Assembly (NCBI GenBank): GCA_043755595.1
Contig: JAYUSQ010000059.1
Location: 1-64,000, forward strand
Direction: 5' to 3'
Length of the DNA stretch: 64,000 nt
Source of the DNA: VFZP01 sp043755595
GTDB taxonomy: Bacteria; Acidobacteriota; Terriglobia; Bryobacterales; Bryobacteraceae
The first letter of the stretch is position 1; every line of letters begins with the position of its first letter. A program made the translations under genes and the position numbers. The notes beneath the pieces were generated by a model. The model saw only the letters and a list, made by a program, of their open reading frames with translations, made no database searches and was not told the origin of the DNA. This document shows, piece after piece, positions 43,267 through 52,592 of this stretch.

Positions 43267-44453
43267 CGGAATTTCTGGCCCGTCCGCTGGCCTACCTCAC
43301 ACAAAACAGGATCAGCCAGTTTGGTGTCGTGCTGACGACATCGGCCGCGATATTCTGGCTGTTCCTGCTGGCGGCCGGTGGGTCGAATCCATACCTCGGG
43401 ATTCTGACCCTCGGCCTGCTTCCGTTGCTTCTCCTATTGGGATTGCTCCTAATCCCGGTCGGATTGTGGCGCCAGCGCCGGTCTGGACGCACGTCGGCCC
43501 CGATTGATCCGCGGCGGCTGCTGGGTTTCCTCGCTCTCACCACCGTCGTGAACCTCGTGATCGCCAGTCAGACTGGTTATCGCGCCGTCGAGTATATGGA
43601 CAGCGTCGCCTTCTGCGGTCAGACCTGCCATACCCCGATGCAACCGGAATTCGTGGCATATTCGAACTCTCCCCACTCTCAGGTGCCCTGCGTAAAATGC
43701 CATATCGGCGCTGGAGCCGAAGGGCTGATCAAGGCGAAGATGAATGGCTTGCGCCAAGCGATCGGTTTCCTCGCCGGCTCCTACCATCGGCCCATTCCGC
43801 CGCCCACTCACGAAGAGCTTCCTTCAGTCAAGGAAACCTGCGAAGGATGCCACGCCCGCTCCGCCATGCAGGGTGAGAAGCTGCGTGTATTTCAGCGTTA
43901 CCAGGATGACGAGTCCAGCACCCCCAAGTACTCGGTATTGATGGTGCGTGTCGGAGCCATTCACAAGGCGCACTTCGGCGGCAAGAAGGCTGAGCTATCC
44001 AATGGATCCTGCCGCATCTGCCACAACCGCCCCGCGCACAGCTTTGAAAATCCCGAAGATGCGGTTGATCGCGCGATCACCGCCGCCTCTATCGATCGCA
44101 AGCTTCCCTTTGCCCACAAGAATGCCGTAGCCGCACTTCGCACCGCGTCGACCGGCCCTGAAGCGCAACGCCAATTCGTTGCCGCTTATGCTGCCCAAGG
44201 CCGCGCGGCGGAAACATCGGCCGCGCAGGTCCGCGCGATCTTTGACCGCAATATTTTTCCGGACATGAAAATCACCTGGGGAGCTTATCCGAATCATCTC
44301 GGACACCCCGGAGATAAAGACGGCTGCTTCCGTTGCCATGATGGGGCCAAGGCCACGCAGGATTGCAACGCCTGCCACTCGCTGGTGGCGATGGAAGAAG
44401 CGGATCCCAAGGTTCTGAAGGATCTCGGCGTTATCGAAGAGAAAGCCAAGTAG
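43263..44453 (+). CDS. NapC/NirT-type membrane multiheme cytochrome c
   Basis: A 396-residue protein starting at GTG 43263 with three membrane helices (about 20-38, 44-66 and 87-103), then a periplasmic cytochrome domain. The first heme motif is CGQTCH, with three residues between cysteines, followed by HTPMQPEF; then CVKCH, CEGCH, CRICH, CFRCH and CNACH, six in all. NapC/NrfH-type proteins oxidise membrane quinol and feed periplasmic partners. In this cluster it would supply the small cytochrome and the decaheme conduit. Extra helices at the N-terminus differ from the single helix of CymA. Confidence 0.88.
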   Translation: MTEFLARPLAYLTQNRISQFGVVLTTSAAIFWLFLLAAGGSNPYLGILTLGLLPLLLLLGLLLIPVGLWRQRRSGRTSAPIDPRRLLGFLALTTVVNLVIASQTGYRAVEYMDSVAFCGQTCHTPMQPEFVAYSNSPHSQVPCVKCHIGAGAEGLIKAKMNGLRQAIGFLAGSYHRPIPPPTHEELPSVKETCEGCHARSAMQGEKLRVFQRYQDDESSTPKYSVLMVRVGAIHKAHFGGKKAELSNGSCRICHNRPAHSFENPEDAVDRAITAASIDRKLPFAHKNAVAALRTASTGPEAQRQFVAAYAAQGRAAETSAAQVRAIFDRNIFPDMKITWGAYPNHLGHPGDKDGCFRCHDGAKATQDCNACHSLVAMEEADPKVLKDLGVIEEKAK

Positions 44454-44486
44454 CTGCGCGCTACCATGCGAGGTAGGAGTCTATCT

Positions 44487-45053
44487 ATGCGCTCAATCCT
44501 TCTTCTCTTGGCTTCGTTCACCCTACTGGCGCAACAACCCAATACCGTCTCGACGGCGGTTTCGGTCAGGCAGCCAGCCGCCGTAGGAACCGCGGTTTTT
44601 CAGATGCAGTTCGTCGATACGAGTCTGAACTCGACCGTCGACACAGCCCTCGGAGCGCTGGGCGGCGCCGGCGCTTCGGTTGCCACCCTGCGCGACATCT
44701 CCGTTTCCCTCAACCAGGGCTTCGTCCTGACCCAATACGATTTCGTGGTCAACGTGCCGGCGGCTGAGTTTGCCGCGACGCGCGACAAGTTGATCGCCGT
44801 CAGCCGCGCCTTGGCGAATTCCAATACCCAAGCCGTTGCGTGGAGCACTTCATACACGGCGCTTGACGACGATGCCAAGGCGCTCGAACAAGCGCTGCCT
44901 TGGCTGTTGGAAAAGGCGAAGGCGCAAGCGGGTGTGCTCGCAACGGCGATGGGGGCCAAACTCGGCAAGGTTTCTTCGATCACGACGCCTGCGGTAGTCA
45001 AGGCCGGTTTAACCGCAACCGTTAGCGCGACGGTAACTTACCTGGTCGAGTAA
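44487..45053 (+). CDS. Exported SIMPL (DUF541)-like protein
   Basis: A 188-residue protein with a signal peptide (MRSILLLLASFTLLAQ) and the SIMPL layout of two alpha/beta repeats: VVNVPAAEFAATRDKLIAVS, ALANSNTQAVAWSTSYTALD, then ALPWLLEKAKAQAGVLATAM and GKVSSI...ATVSATVTYLVE. The ending is typical of DUF541. ATG 44487 has TAGGAG upstream. It is the last gene of the cytochrome cluster, 33 bases after the NapC-like gene. Its role is unknown. Confidence 0.75.
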   Translation: MRSILLLLASFTLLAQQPNTVSTAVSVRQPAAVGTAVFQMQFVDTSLNSTVDTALGALGGAGASVATLRDISVSLNQGFVLTQYDFVVNVPAAEFAATRDKLIAVSRALANSNTQAVAWSTSYTALDDDAKALEQALPWLLEKAKAQAGVLATAMGAKLGKVSSITTPAVVKAGLTATVSATVTYLVE

Positions 45054-45069
45054 GAAGCCCGAGCTCTTG

Positions 45070-46314
45070 TTATTGGGCGGCGATCGCTGCGACCACCATC
45101 TGCAGCGTCCGGTTCGTAGCGTCGCCGATCGCTTTCGGATCGCCCGCCTTCCAATCGGCGCGTGAGCCGTCGTAGGTGTACTTCACGGGCAGGCGGGTTA
45201 ACTCCGGGCTGTATTGCCCTTCGTTGCCACCCATCTTATAAACCACCAGATCGAGCGACGGGACGACATAAATCGCATACCCGCCGGCGCCGCCCTTCCA
45301 GTAAGCGTCTCGCGGTACGCCCTCGACGTGGCCATCTTCATTCATATTGAAGTTGAAGCTGTGCGTGTAGTGCGGATTGTATTTAACCATGCGGCCACAC
45401 AGGCGCGCGAACTCGGCCGGCACAACCTGTGTCTTACCCCACTTGCCCTCGTGCAGCATCAGATAGCCGAAGCGCAACATATCGGTCGAGCGCACCGCGA
45501 TACTGCCGCCGCCCGGCGTGTGGAACATGCGGCCGTTGGCGTCGATCCCGCCCTTGAGCTTCGGCCGGTACATCGCATAGCCCCAGGGGCCGAAGCCCAG
45601 CGGCGTCGTCAGCCGCAGCCGCAGGTAATCTTCCATCTCCATGCCAGTCAGCTTACGCACGATCATCGCGGCCAGGTGGCTGGACGACGTGGCGTACGAA
45701 TAACATTCACCTGGCGCGCACCACAGCGATTGCCGCAACGCAAAGCCGTCCGTCGTCGAGTACGGACCGTTGTCCTCGGTGGGTTTCTCCCAAACCTGAC
45801 GAACGCCCTTCACGTAAACCGGGTTCGTGCCGCGAATGCCGGCCGACATCGATAGAACTTGCCCGAGCGTGATGTCAGACTTGCGGGGATCGTCCAGTGG
45901 CAGTGTCAGCCCAGGCAAGAAATCCGGCGTAAATACTTTCTGGTCAAGCCCGTCCGGAATCAGAGCCGCTTTCTCCTTCAGCATGATTCCGGTGGCGAGA
46001 CTGGTGAACGCCTTTCCGCAGGAAGCCAACTCAGGCAGCGCTTCGCGATGACCCCGCCCGACGTAGCGCTCGTAGACCAGGTGACCGCGACGCACCACCA
46101 GCAGACCGCCATGCTGGCTGGTTTGCTGAGTGTAATCGAAGGCGGCGTCAAGCTTGGCCTTGTCCAGACCGGTCACCTTTCGGATCTGAGCCGGGTCGGA
46201 AAGAGACCGCCATCCGCCGGACGAATCGGGTGGTGGAAAGTAATCGGCCGCTCCCGAAGTAGCGGCCGAAACCAGGACGAATAGCAGCGGTGTTGCGAAG
46301 GCTCGGCTGTTCAC
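45070..46314 (-). CDS. Beta-lactamase-fold serine hydrolase
   Basis: A 414-residue exported protein (signal at 1-23) of the class C beta-lactamase/penicillin-binding type. The S-x-x-K motif is LASCGKAFTSLATG, with the catalytic Ser followed by Cys-Gly-Lys. The second motif is CYSYATSSSHLAA, where Tyr-Ala-Thr stands in for Y-x-N. Catalysis is probably by a serine esterase or transpeptidase-like mechanism, commonly in the esterase EstB-like branch. It is convergent with the SIMPL-like gene, 17 bases apart. Confidence 0.85.
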   Translation of the reverse strand: MNSRAFATPLLFVLVSAATSGAADYFPPPDSSGGWRSLSDPAQIRKVTGLDKAKLDAAFDYTQQTSQHGGLLVVRRGHLVYERYVGRGHREALPELASCGKAFTSLATGIMLKEKAALIPDGLDQKVFTPDFLPGLTLPLDDPRKSDITLGQVLSMSAGIRGTNPVYVKGVRQVWEKPTEDNGPYSTTDGFALRQSLWCAPGECYSYATSSSHLAAMIVRKLTGMEMEDYLRLRLTTPLGFGPWGYAMYRPKLKGGIDANGRMFHTPGGGSIAVRSTDMLRFGYLMLHEGKWGKTQVVPAEFARLCGRMVKYNPHYTHSFNFNMNEDGHVEGVPRDAYWKGGAGGYAIYVVPSLDLVVYKMGGNEGQYSPELTRLPVKYTYDGSRADWKAGDPKAIGDATNRTLQMVVAAIAAQ

Positions 46315-46338
46315 GCGCCGACTATGATACTCCAGCCT

Positions 46339-47745
46339 TTACTGAGCGACCCGCATGATGTCCGAAGCCAAATGCCCGAAGGCCTCGTCCAATTGCGATT
46401 CGTTGTCAGCGCGCACGTACATCCCTGCCGGGCGATCGGCTTGGAAAGCCGTGCTCGCACCCGTATTCGCCACTCGATTCATCAATTCATCTTCGGCGGA
46501 GCCAATCGTGTTGCTAAGCCCGATGGCGAAGGTGATCAATTCCAGGCCGCGGCTGTTGGCGTCATTGCGCGCCCGGCGGGCGGCGCTATCCAAGGCATTG
46601 ATTCCGGCATTAACGATGGTTGAATTCTGGTCGATGCGGATGCGACCGCTATTCTGGTTAACGGGTTTGTAGCCCAGCAGCGAGTTGCCGAAGATGTCTA
46701 TCTGATTGTCGGTCATGCCAACGTTAGCCCGGGTGAGCGCGACGATATCGGTGGGCACATTCTGGGCGCCATTGGTGTAGTATCTGCATCCATCGCTGCC
46801 GGAGATGAAGCGCTGATCGCTGGTGACCGGCGGCGCACCCGTCGGATCGGCGCGGTAGATGCCGAGTACGGAGGCTCCGTTGGACGAAGGCGCGATGACA
46901 CCTGCCTTGGCAGCGGTACTCGAACAATAGCCGCCCTGCACTTCCATATTCGTCACATGCACCGTGTTCGGTTGCCCGTCCGTGAAGAACAGCAACACAT
47001 TCAATACACCGGCCTCGGGATTCGCGATCAAAGCCTGATACCCCGTCCAGTATGCGGCCGCCGAATTGGTGCCGCCGATGCAGTTGATGTTGTTGATCAT
47101 CGACGGCAAGGTGGTGCCCGAAGTCGTCTTGAAGTTCGTCGCGATCGGAAAGTCGGTCCGATAGGAAGTGCCGAATGTGATCAGGCCCAGTTGATCGCGG
47201 CCATCGACGAAAGCGTCGGTGAATCCGTTAGCCGCTACGCGGAGATCGTCGCAGGAACCGCTGTTGGCCAATGAGCCGGACCGGTCAAGGACCATTATGA
47301 TCTTCACTTCGCGCCGGCTCGTCTCGGCCATCGCCGAAACGCTGACGCTGTTGACGCCAATCATCTTCATGAAGTAAGTGGGGGCGGCCGCCGTGGAAGC
47401 GACATTGACAACCAGCGTACGTGGTTGAGGCGACGCGGGAAAGGTTACCACCGGATCGGGAGCCGTCAGTGGAACCCACGCCGCGTTGATATTCGCCCGG
47501 AAGTAGCGCTTAGCCGTAGTCTTCGCCATGTCTTGTTGAGCGGTCGGCGAAAGCCCGCGGCTGTACGCTTGCACCGCCGACACAGCCGCGGCGTCGGTGG
47601 CTGACTGCAACATCGCCCGTACCGAATACACCACGGCTCCGTCGATAGCCAAGCCTACGGCGGGGATGACGATGAACATGAGCGCGCACGCCATGATCAT
47701 CAGCACGACACCCTTACGTTTTTTTGCGGATAAATTGCGCTGCAT
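46339..47745 (-). CDS. TadG-like pilus-assembly protein with von Willebrand A domain
   Basis: A 468-residue protein. The N-terminus RKGVVLMIMACALMFIVIPAVGLAIDGAVVY is a TadE/TadG-type membrane segment, followed by SVRAMLQSATDAAAVSAVQA. A von Willebrand A domain at about 150-460 has the MIDAS motif DRSGS near 153-157 and FFTDGQPN. It probably works with the two TadE-like proteins encoded upstream in a Flp/Tad-type pilus or surface complex. No TadA ATPase or secretin is nearby, so the assembly genes lie elsewhere. Confidence 0.87.
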   Translation of the reverse strand: MQRNLSAKKRKGVVLMIMACALMFIVIPAVGLAIDGAVVYSVRAMLQSATDAAAVSAVQAYSRGLSPTAQQDMAKTTAKRYFRANINAAWVPLTAPDPVVTFPASPQPRTLVVNVASTAAAPTYFMKMIGVNSVSVSAMAETSRREVKIIMVLDRSGSLANSGSCDDLRVAANGFTDAFVDGRDQLGLITFGTSYRTDFPIATNFKTTSGTTLPSMINNINCIGGTNSAAAYWTGYQALIANPEAGVLNVLLFFTDGQPNTVHVTNMEVQGGYCSSTAAKAGVIAPSSNGASVLGIYRADPTGAPPVTSDQRFISGSDGCRYYTNGAQNVPTDIVALTRANVGMTDNQIDIFGNSLLGYKPVNQNSGRIRIDQNSTIVNAGINALDSAARRARNDANSRGLELITFAIGLSNTIGSAEDELMNRVANTGASTAFQADRPAGMYVRADNESQLDEAFGHLASDIMRVAQ

Positions 47746-47759
47746 TGGCGGTCTTCCTC

Positions 47760-48413
47760 TTAATACACTGAGATGTTATAGACGCCCGTGTTTTCCTGGA
47801 AGCCAGGCAAGTCGAAATCGGGCGAATCGAAATAGGTCTCGGCCACGAACGCGTACTCGTTCTCGGTCAGTTGCATGTATGGGAACGTCGCGATGGCCGA
47901 ATCGTCGGTAAAGTAATTGAGAACTGAGCCATCGGGTTGGATCAAGAGAGACGCCGGAGCGCCAATGGAACTGGCGCGCAAGGAAGGGTCGCCGATCGTC
48001 AATCGCTGCACGATCACATGAGTGTTGGAGTTGCAGCCGGTTGGATTTCCCAGCGCCACACACTTGGATGCCGGAATCCAGGTAATCTTCGAAAGGTAGA
48101 CGATGCCTAGTCCGCCCGTGTTCGCCAACCCCAGGCCCTGCCCCAACCGGATCAGAATGTTTCGGTTAAACGTAGCCGAGAAGTCGACTCCGCGCACATA
48201 CATTGAGCCTGCATCGCGGTTGACTTGGGCGGTCTGGATGCTTCGGCCTATATTAAGGCCAACCACCACCGTGCCCATCAGCATCCCTACCATCGGCAAA
48301 CCTAGCAGCGCAAGCTCGATAATGGCGTTGCCTCGCTGGCGCTTGGCTCGCAAGCGCCGGAACATCCGAGTCGAACGCGCTTCAGTATCCTTCTGCATTT
48401 TGCCTATCCTCAT
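47760..48413 (-). CDS. TadE-like protein (second copy)
   Basis: A 217-residue protein with a TadE-like anchor: RQRGNAIIELALLGLPMVGMLMGTVVVGLN. The rest, with NISVY at the end, is an extracytoplasmic beta-rich domain with two cysteines (SKCVALGNPTGCN). ATG 48413 overlaps the upstream TadE stop by four bases, which fixes the start; longer versions run into that gene. It is followed 14 bases on by the TadG-like gene. Confidence 0.82.
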   Translation of the reverse strand: MRIGKMQKDTEARSTRMFRRLRAKRQRGNAIIELALLGLPMVGMLMGTVVVGLNIGRSIQTAQVNRDAGSMYVRGVDFSATFNRNILIRLGQGLGLANTGGLGIVYLSKITWIPASKCVALGNPTGCNSNTHVIVQRLTIGDPSLRASSIGAPASLLIQPDGSVLNYFTDDSAIATFPYMQLTENEYAFVAETYFDSPDFDLPGFQENTGVYNISVY

Positions 48414-48913
48414 GGCGCCACCGGCCTCGTAACGTTTCTCGGCAGAGTCTCCAACCGATCGGCTGACCGGATATTGAACGAGATCGGGCCCGCCGAACCC
48501 CAAATCGGCAGGATCCAACTCCAACTGTGGTTCACGATCGCCACTTCGATAATGTTGCCGTCCGCATTCTTCACCCCGCCGGTGACCTCCACAAAGGTCG
48601 TGGGGTTGTAGAATTTGATCTCGACCTTGTTCATGCCAACCGTGCTCTGCTCCAGAAATCCGGCGCTGTTCTGAATCACGATCCGTTTGATCGAGTCCGT
48701 GTGGTTGTACGGACTCATGGTTCGGAAGGTGGTTCCGTAGCGCACCCCTTCTCGCGTGGCGTTAGTGAACGCGCTGCGCAAGAAGATTGGCATAGCGATA
48801 TCGACGATACCGAGCATCAATACGAACAGCGGCCAGAAGGCCAGCGAGAACTCGACGAAATACGAACCCCGCCGCCGCCGGCGCTGAAGTGTGGACTTAG
48901 ACAGCTTTTTCAT
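48410..48913 (-). CDS. TadE-like protein (first copy)
   Basis: A 167-residue protein with a basic start (KKLSKSTLQRRRRRG), then SYFVEFSLAFWPLFVLMLGIVDI, the TadE hydrophobic helix beginning with the conserved Glu, and FLRSAFTNATREGVRYG. The C-terminal part is an unassigned beta domain. It leads the tadE-tadE-tadG operon (overlaps and short gaps). Divergent from it, 140 bases away, is an ECF sigma gene. Confidence 0.85.
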   Translation of the reverse strand: MKKLSKSTLQRRRRRGSYFVEFSLAFWPLFVLMLGIVDIAMPIFLRSAFTNATREGVRYGTTFRTMSPYNHTDSIKRIVIQNSAGFLEQSTVGMNKVEIKFYNPTTFVEVTGGVKNADGNIIEVAIVNHSWSWILPIWGSAGPISFNIRSADRLETLPRNVTRPVAP

Positions 48914-49052
48914 TTTCAGACTCCGTGTCTGCCAGATAGGACGTCCCAGCTAGCCCATTTCCTGACAAGGTACTCCCCACTAGGTTCATTTCGCAGGCCA
49001 GTCCGGTGTCCTACTTAGGTGTTCTGGCTAAATATTGCCGCTTCGAAGGTCG

Positions 49053-49717
49053 ATGTCGAAAGTAATGAAGGTTCGTGCCCCTCCGGCGCTCGCACCCCTC
49101 GAGCTTCGCCTGGACGAAGAGTATACTCTCGCTACGCTTTCCCGTGCCATGGCCCGCACTATATCTGCCGCCGATTCCGCGGTTTTTTCCTCGCTCGATG
49201 CCGAACTCAATGCGCTGTACGAAGAACACTCCGCCCCTCTGGTGAGGTATGCGAGCTCTTATGCCCGCGACCCGGAGGCTGGCCGCGACGCTGTCCAGGA
49301 CGCCTTCATCCGGTACTTCGAACTGCGCCGGTCTGGCGCGGACGTGGGTCAACCCAAAGCTTGGCTGATTACAGTTATCAGGAATTGCCTCAACGATCGG
49401 CATCGGCGAGGCAAGCGGTTGGAAGAGTTCGATGCGGCGGCCACTGGCGAAAGGTACCAGCCGCAGGCCACGATCGGCGGCGCTGGGTTTGAGGAAGCCG
49501 AATCAGCCCGTTGTGGGAATCGATCGCGAAGATCGTGACGCCCAGAGAACTTGCCTGTCTGCGCCTGCGCGCAGCCGGCTTCACATATGCCGAAATCGGA
49601 GAGGCCATGGGCGTTCAATCGGGAACGGTGTCGGCTTTCGTTACGCGCAGCCGTGAGAAGGCCCGGCCGATTCTCAATCCCCAACCGTGGGGCGCGGGTC
49701 GAAGCCCGGCAAAATAA
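49053..49717 (+). pseudogene. ECF-type sigma factor, split by one frameshift
   Basis: The first frame encodes region 2: NALYEEHSAPLVRYASSYAR, EAGRDAVQDAFIRYFELRR and QPKAWLITVIRNCLNDRHRR. It ends early at 49538. Another frame supplies region 4: WESIAKIVTPRELACLRLRA, AGFTYAEIGEAMGVQSGTVS, AFVTRSREKARPIL, to 49717. A single missing base near 49500-49508 (EAES-S-PLWES) restores one protein. The start is uncertain: ATG 49053 or ATG 49149 are both possible. It is divergent from the tadE-tadG operon and may control it. As in other broken genes here, the fault may be an assembly indel. Confidence 0.7.
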
Positions 49718-49771
49718 CTGCGCGCAATCGCGATATACTCACGGCAGCATTTTTTATAGGAGCATTGACCG

Positions 49772-52039
49772 ATGAAGACGCGCGCTTTGTCCGCTTGTAC
49801 CGTCCTACTGGCCTTCGGCCTGTCAGGCTGGGCCGCCGAATCGAAACTGCCTGCCCCGGCCGCCATGAAGGTGGACTTCGACCGTCACGTGCGGCCGTTG
49901 CTCGCCGCTAAGTGTTCCGGATGCCACGGCCCGAAACAACAGCAATCGGGCTTGCGTCTCGACAAACGGCAAAACGCCTTGCGGGGTGGCGACTATGGCC
50001 CGGTCATTGTGCAAGGCAAGAGTGCCGAAAGCAAATTGATTTTGCGCCTGGTCAACGGCGACGGAGGCATGCAGATGCCGCCCACCGGCGCGCTCGAAAC
50101 CACTGAGATTGCGATGTTGCGCGCTTGGATCGATCAGGGCGCCGATTTCGGCGACGCCGAATTGAAGGAAGAGAAGCCGAAGGTGGCTGACCCTAAAGTG
50201 ACTGAATTGATCGGGGCGGTCAAGAGCTTGAACTTGCATGCGGTCGAGACGATGTTGCTGGCTGATCCTGCACTGGCCAAGGGTCAAGATGCGGGCGGTT
50301 CGACGGCGCTTCATCATGCTGCCGCCTACGCGACGCCTGCGATTTTGAAGGTGCTGCTCGACGCCGGCGCCGATGTCAAAGCTGAGAATCGTTTCGGCCA
50401 GCAACCGCTGCACTGGGCGTTCGCCAGCCGTGAGAAGGTGAGTCTGTTGCTGGAGCGGGGAGCCGGCGTCAATGCCCAGGCCCACGATGGCCGCACTGCG
50501 CTGTATCAGGCCGCCTCGCAGCATCACTCCACTGCCGTGCTTGAGCTGCTGCTGGAAAAAGGGGCCGATCCGAATCTGGCCACCACCAACGGCCGCACAC
50601 CGCTGATGGCCGCCGCAGCGGGCGGGGAAGCGGGCATGATCCGCATGCTGATTCAGAAGAAGGCGAAGGTGAACCTTCATAGCGGCACCGGGTCGGTGGC
50701 GCTGATGGATGCCGCCGCCAGCCGGAACGCCGAGGCCGTGGCGCTGCTGCTTGCCAATGGCGCGGACGTGAATGCCAGGACCAAGCGCAACCAGACCTCG
50801 CTGGCGATGGCTGCGACTTTCGGATCCGAGGATATCGCGAAGATGCTGCTCGACAAAGGCGCCGAAGTGAACGTGCGCGACGAGCGCGGTTACTCGCCGC
50901 TGATGTACGCCGCTTACTCGGAGACGATGCCCGCAGGTATCGTACGCATGCTGTTGGCCAAGGGGGCCGAGACCAATCTCAAAGGGGAAGAAGACGAAAC
51001 GCCGTTGACGCTCGCGGGCAAACGTGGCGATACCGAAGTGGCCCGGCTGCTCGGTGTGCCCGAAGAAATTCGCCAGCGTGGCGGCGTAGCCAAGGTCAAA
51101 GAGAACTCGCAATTCCGCACGCCCGCCGCCGCCGTGACGCAGGCTCTGGCCGTCCTTGAAAAGCAGAGCCCGGTCTTCGTTAGGAAAGCCGGCTGCAATT
51201 CCTGTCACAACCAGTTCTTGCCCGCCGCCGCCGCCGCGATGGCGCGGGACCGCGGCATCCCCGCACCGGCGTCGATTGCCGAGCTTTCGCTTGACCTCGC
51301 TGAAAAGTATCCTGAGCGCGCCATTGATATGACCGTCGCCGCCATCGGTAGCCTTGGCTATGAGCTATTCGGATTTGCGGCGCGGAGTCGCCCGGCCGAC
51401 GAATACACCGATGCCTCGGTTCACTACGTGAAGGCAGCGCAGAATCCACAGGGATATTGGCAGACCACTGGCAACAGCCGTCCGCCCATGACCTCCGATG
51501 ACTTCATCACGACGGCCATGGCGGCCAATATCCTGCGGGTCTACGGACCGGCGCGTGAAAAAGCCGACACCGCCCGGAGGCTGGCTAGCGCGGCGGCTTG
51601 GCTTGACGCCGCCAAACCCAGGACGACGCAAGAGCATTCGTTCCGCGTGTTGGGCTTGGCTTGGTCTGGTGGTTCTGCGGCTGCGATTCTGCGCGCCACC
51701 AAGGGGTTGATCTCGACACAACGGCCCGACGGCGGCTGGGCGCAATTGCCAACCATGGCTTCGGACGCTTACGCAACCGGCGAAGCGCTGTACGCGTTGC
51801 ATCTCGGTGGCAAATTGCCGGTGAATGACGCTGTCTATCAAAAGGGCTTGCAGTATCTGCTGCGCACCCAGGCGGCGGATGGATCATGGCACGTGAAGAC
51901 CCGCGCGCTGCCGTTCCAGCCGTACTTCGATAGCGGCTTCCCTTACGCCAAAGATCAATGGATTAGCGCTGCTGGGACCAGTTGGGCGGCGATGGCGTTG
52001 TCACTGACGGTGGAGCCAACCAAGGTCAGCCGCCGCTAG
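49772..52039 (+). CDS. Exported cytochrome c-ankyrin-terpene cyclase-like fusion protein
   Basis: A 755-residue exported protein (signal at 1-21). Residues 35-115 are a planctomycete-type cytochrome domain with CSGCH (48-52) and MQMPPTGALE. Residues 140-430 are ankyrin repeats: GSTALHHAAAYATPAILKVL, then LLDAGADVKAENRFGQQPLH and further repeats every 33 residues. A second heme site, GCNSCHN, lies near 477. Residues 480-755 form an alpha/alpha toroid like squalene cyclases and prenyltransferases, with QW-like motifs QRPDGGWAQLP and QAADGSWHV. The DxDD catalytic motif of cyclases is not seen, so it is probably a binding fold. TATACT (49734-49739) and TAGGAG precede ATG 49772. Confidence 0.85.
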   Translation: MKTRALSACTVLLAFGLSGWAAESKLPAPAAMKVDFDRHVRPLLAAKCSGCHGPKQQQSGLRLDKRQNALRGGDYGPVIVQGKSAESKLILRLVNGDGGMQMPPTGALETTEIAMLRAWIDQGADFGDAELKEEKPKVADPKVTELIGAVKSLNLHAVETMLLADPALAKGQDAGGSTALHHAAAYATPAILKVLLDAGADVKAENRFGQQPLHWAFASREKVSLLLERGAGVNAQAHDGRTALYQAASQHHSTAVLELLLEKGADPNLATTNGRTPLMAAAAGGEAGMIRMLIQKKAKVNLHSGTGSVALMDAAASRNAEAVALLLANGADVNARTKRNQTSLAMAATFGSEDIAKMLLDKGAEVNVRDERGYSPLMYAAYSETMPAGIVRMLLAKGAETNLKGEEDETPLTLAGKRGDTEVARLLGVPEEIRQRGGVAKVKENSQFRTPAAAVTQALAVLEKQSPVFVRKAGCNSCHNQFLPAAAAAMARDRGIPAPASIAELSLDLAEKYPERAIDMTVAAIGSLGYELFGFAARSRPADEYTDASVHYVKAAQNPQGYWQTTGNSRPPMTSDDFITTAMAANILRVYGPAREKADTARRLASAAAWLDAAKPRTTQEHSFRVLGLAWSGGSAAAILRATKGLISTQRPDGGWAQLPTMASDAYATGEALYALHLGGKLPVNDAVYQKGLQYLLRTQAADGSWHVKTRALPFQPYFDSGFPYAKDQWISAAGTSWAAMALSLTVEPTKVSRR

Positions 52040-52107
52040 CCCAAAGCTCGGAACTGAGCCGGGAGCGTTAGCGACCGGTCTGAAAACGCTCCGGCGCCCA
52101 CGGTTCA

Positions 52108-52425
52108 CTAAGCGGCTAGCGGTGCGGCTGTTGGGAACATCAATAGCGTGGCCGGCCGCAGTTTTATGGATTTCGCCCCGCGTGCGGCCGCTGGCCGAAA
52201 CGGTCGCGGACCGAGTGTGCGACCCGCTTGCACCGCCCGCAGTTCGCGTAACGCCGCAAAAAAAGCACGGTCATGTTTGTACTGGTTCGAACCGAAGCTC
52301 AAGCGGCGGTTCACGGCCGCAGCCACGGCCGCCCGAAAAATCTCTTCTTCCAAAACGCCTCTCGGATCGAGCTCACGGCGGAGTTCGTTCTGCAGGTTGT
52401 CAAAGCGCGGTGTGACGAGTTCCAT
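52108..52425 (-). CDS. Small unassigned protein
   Basis: A 105-residue protein starting ELVTPRFDNLQNELRRELDP, with two amphipathic helices (EEIFRAAVAAAVNRRL, RAFFAALRELRAVQA) and a basic C-terminus. ATG 52425 has GGGGGAACG upstream. It resembles small conserved proteins often found in Solibacter-like genomes, but I cannot name the family. It has no signal peptide. Confidence 0.5.
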   Translation of the reverse strand: MELVTPRFDNLQNELRRELDPRGVLEEEIFRAAVAAAVNRRLSFGSNQYKHDRAFFAALRELRAVQAGRTLGPRPFRPAAARGAKSIKLRPATLLMFPTAAPLAA

Positions 52426-52592
52426 ATTCGTTCCCCCTCGCACGACGTTGTAACATGCGGTGTGATCGAATCGGGGTCACCCCGACGGGGGTAAATGCGG
52501 CTAAACCTAAGCTGGCCCAGCGAATAGGGGCGGGAAAAATAATCTGCGAATCTGTGAACGCTATCCGCCGGATATTGCGGCGCCGGTTGGGT

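Noticed and set aside
49823..51208. A 461-codon minus-strand frame opposite the ankyrin protein
   Set aside because: Repetitive ankyrin coding sequence gives an open antisense frame; its product is a repetitive His/Gln/Arg-rich string with no motif.
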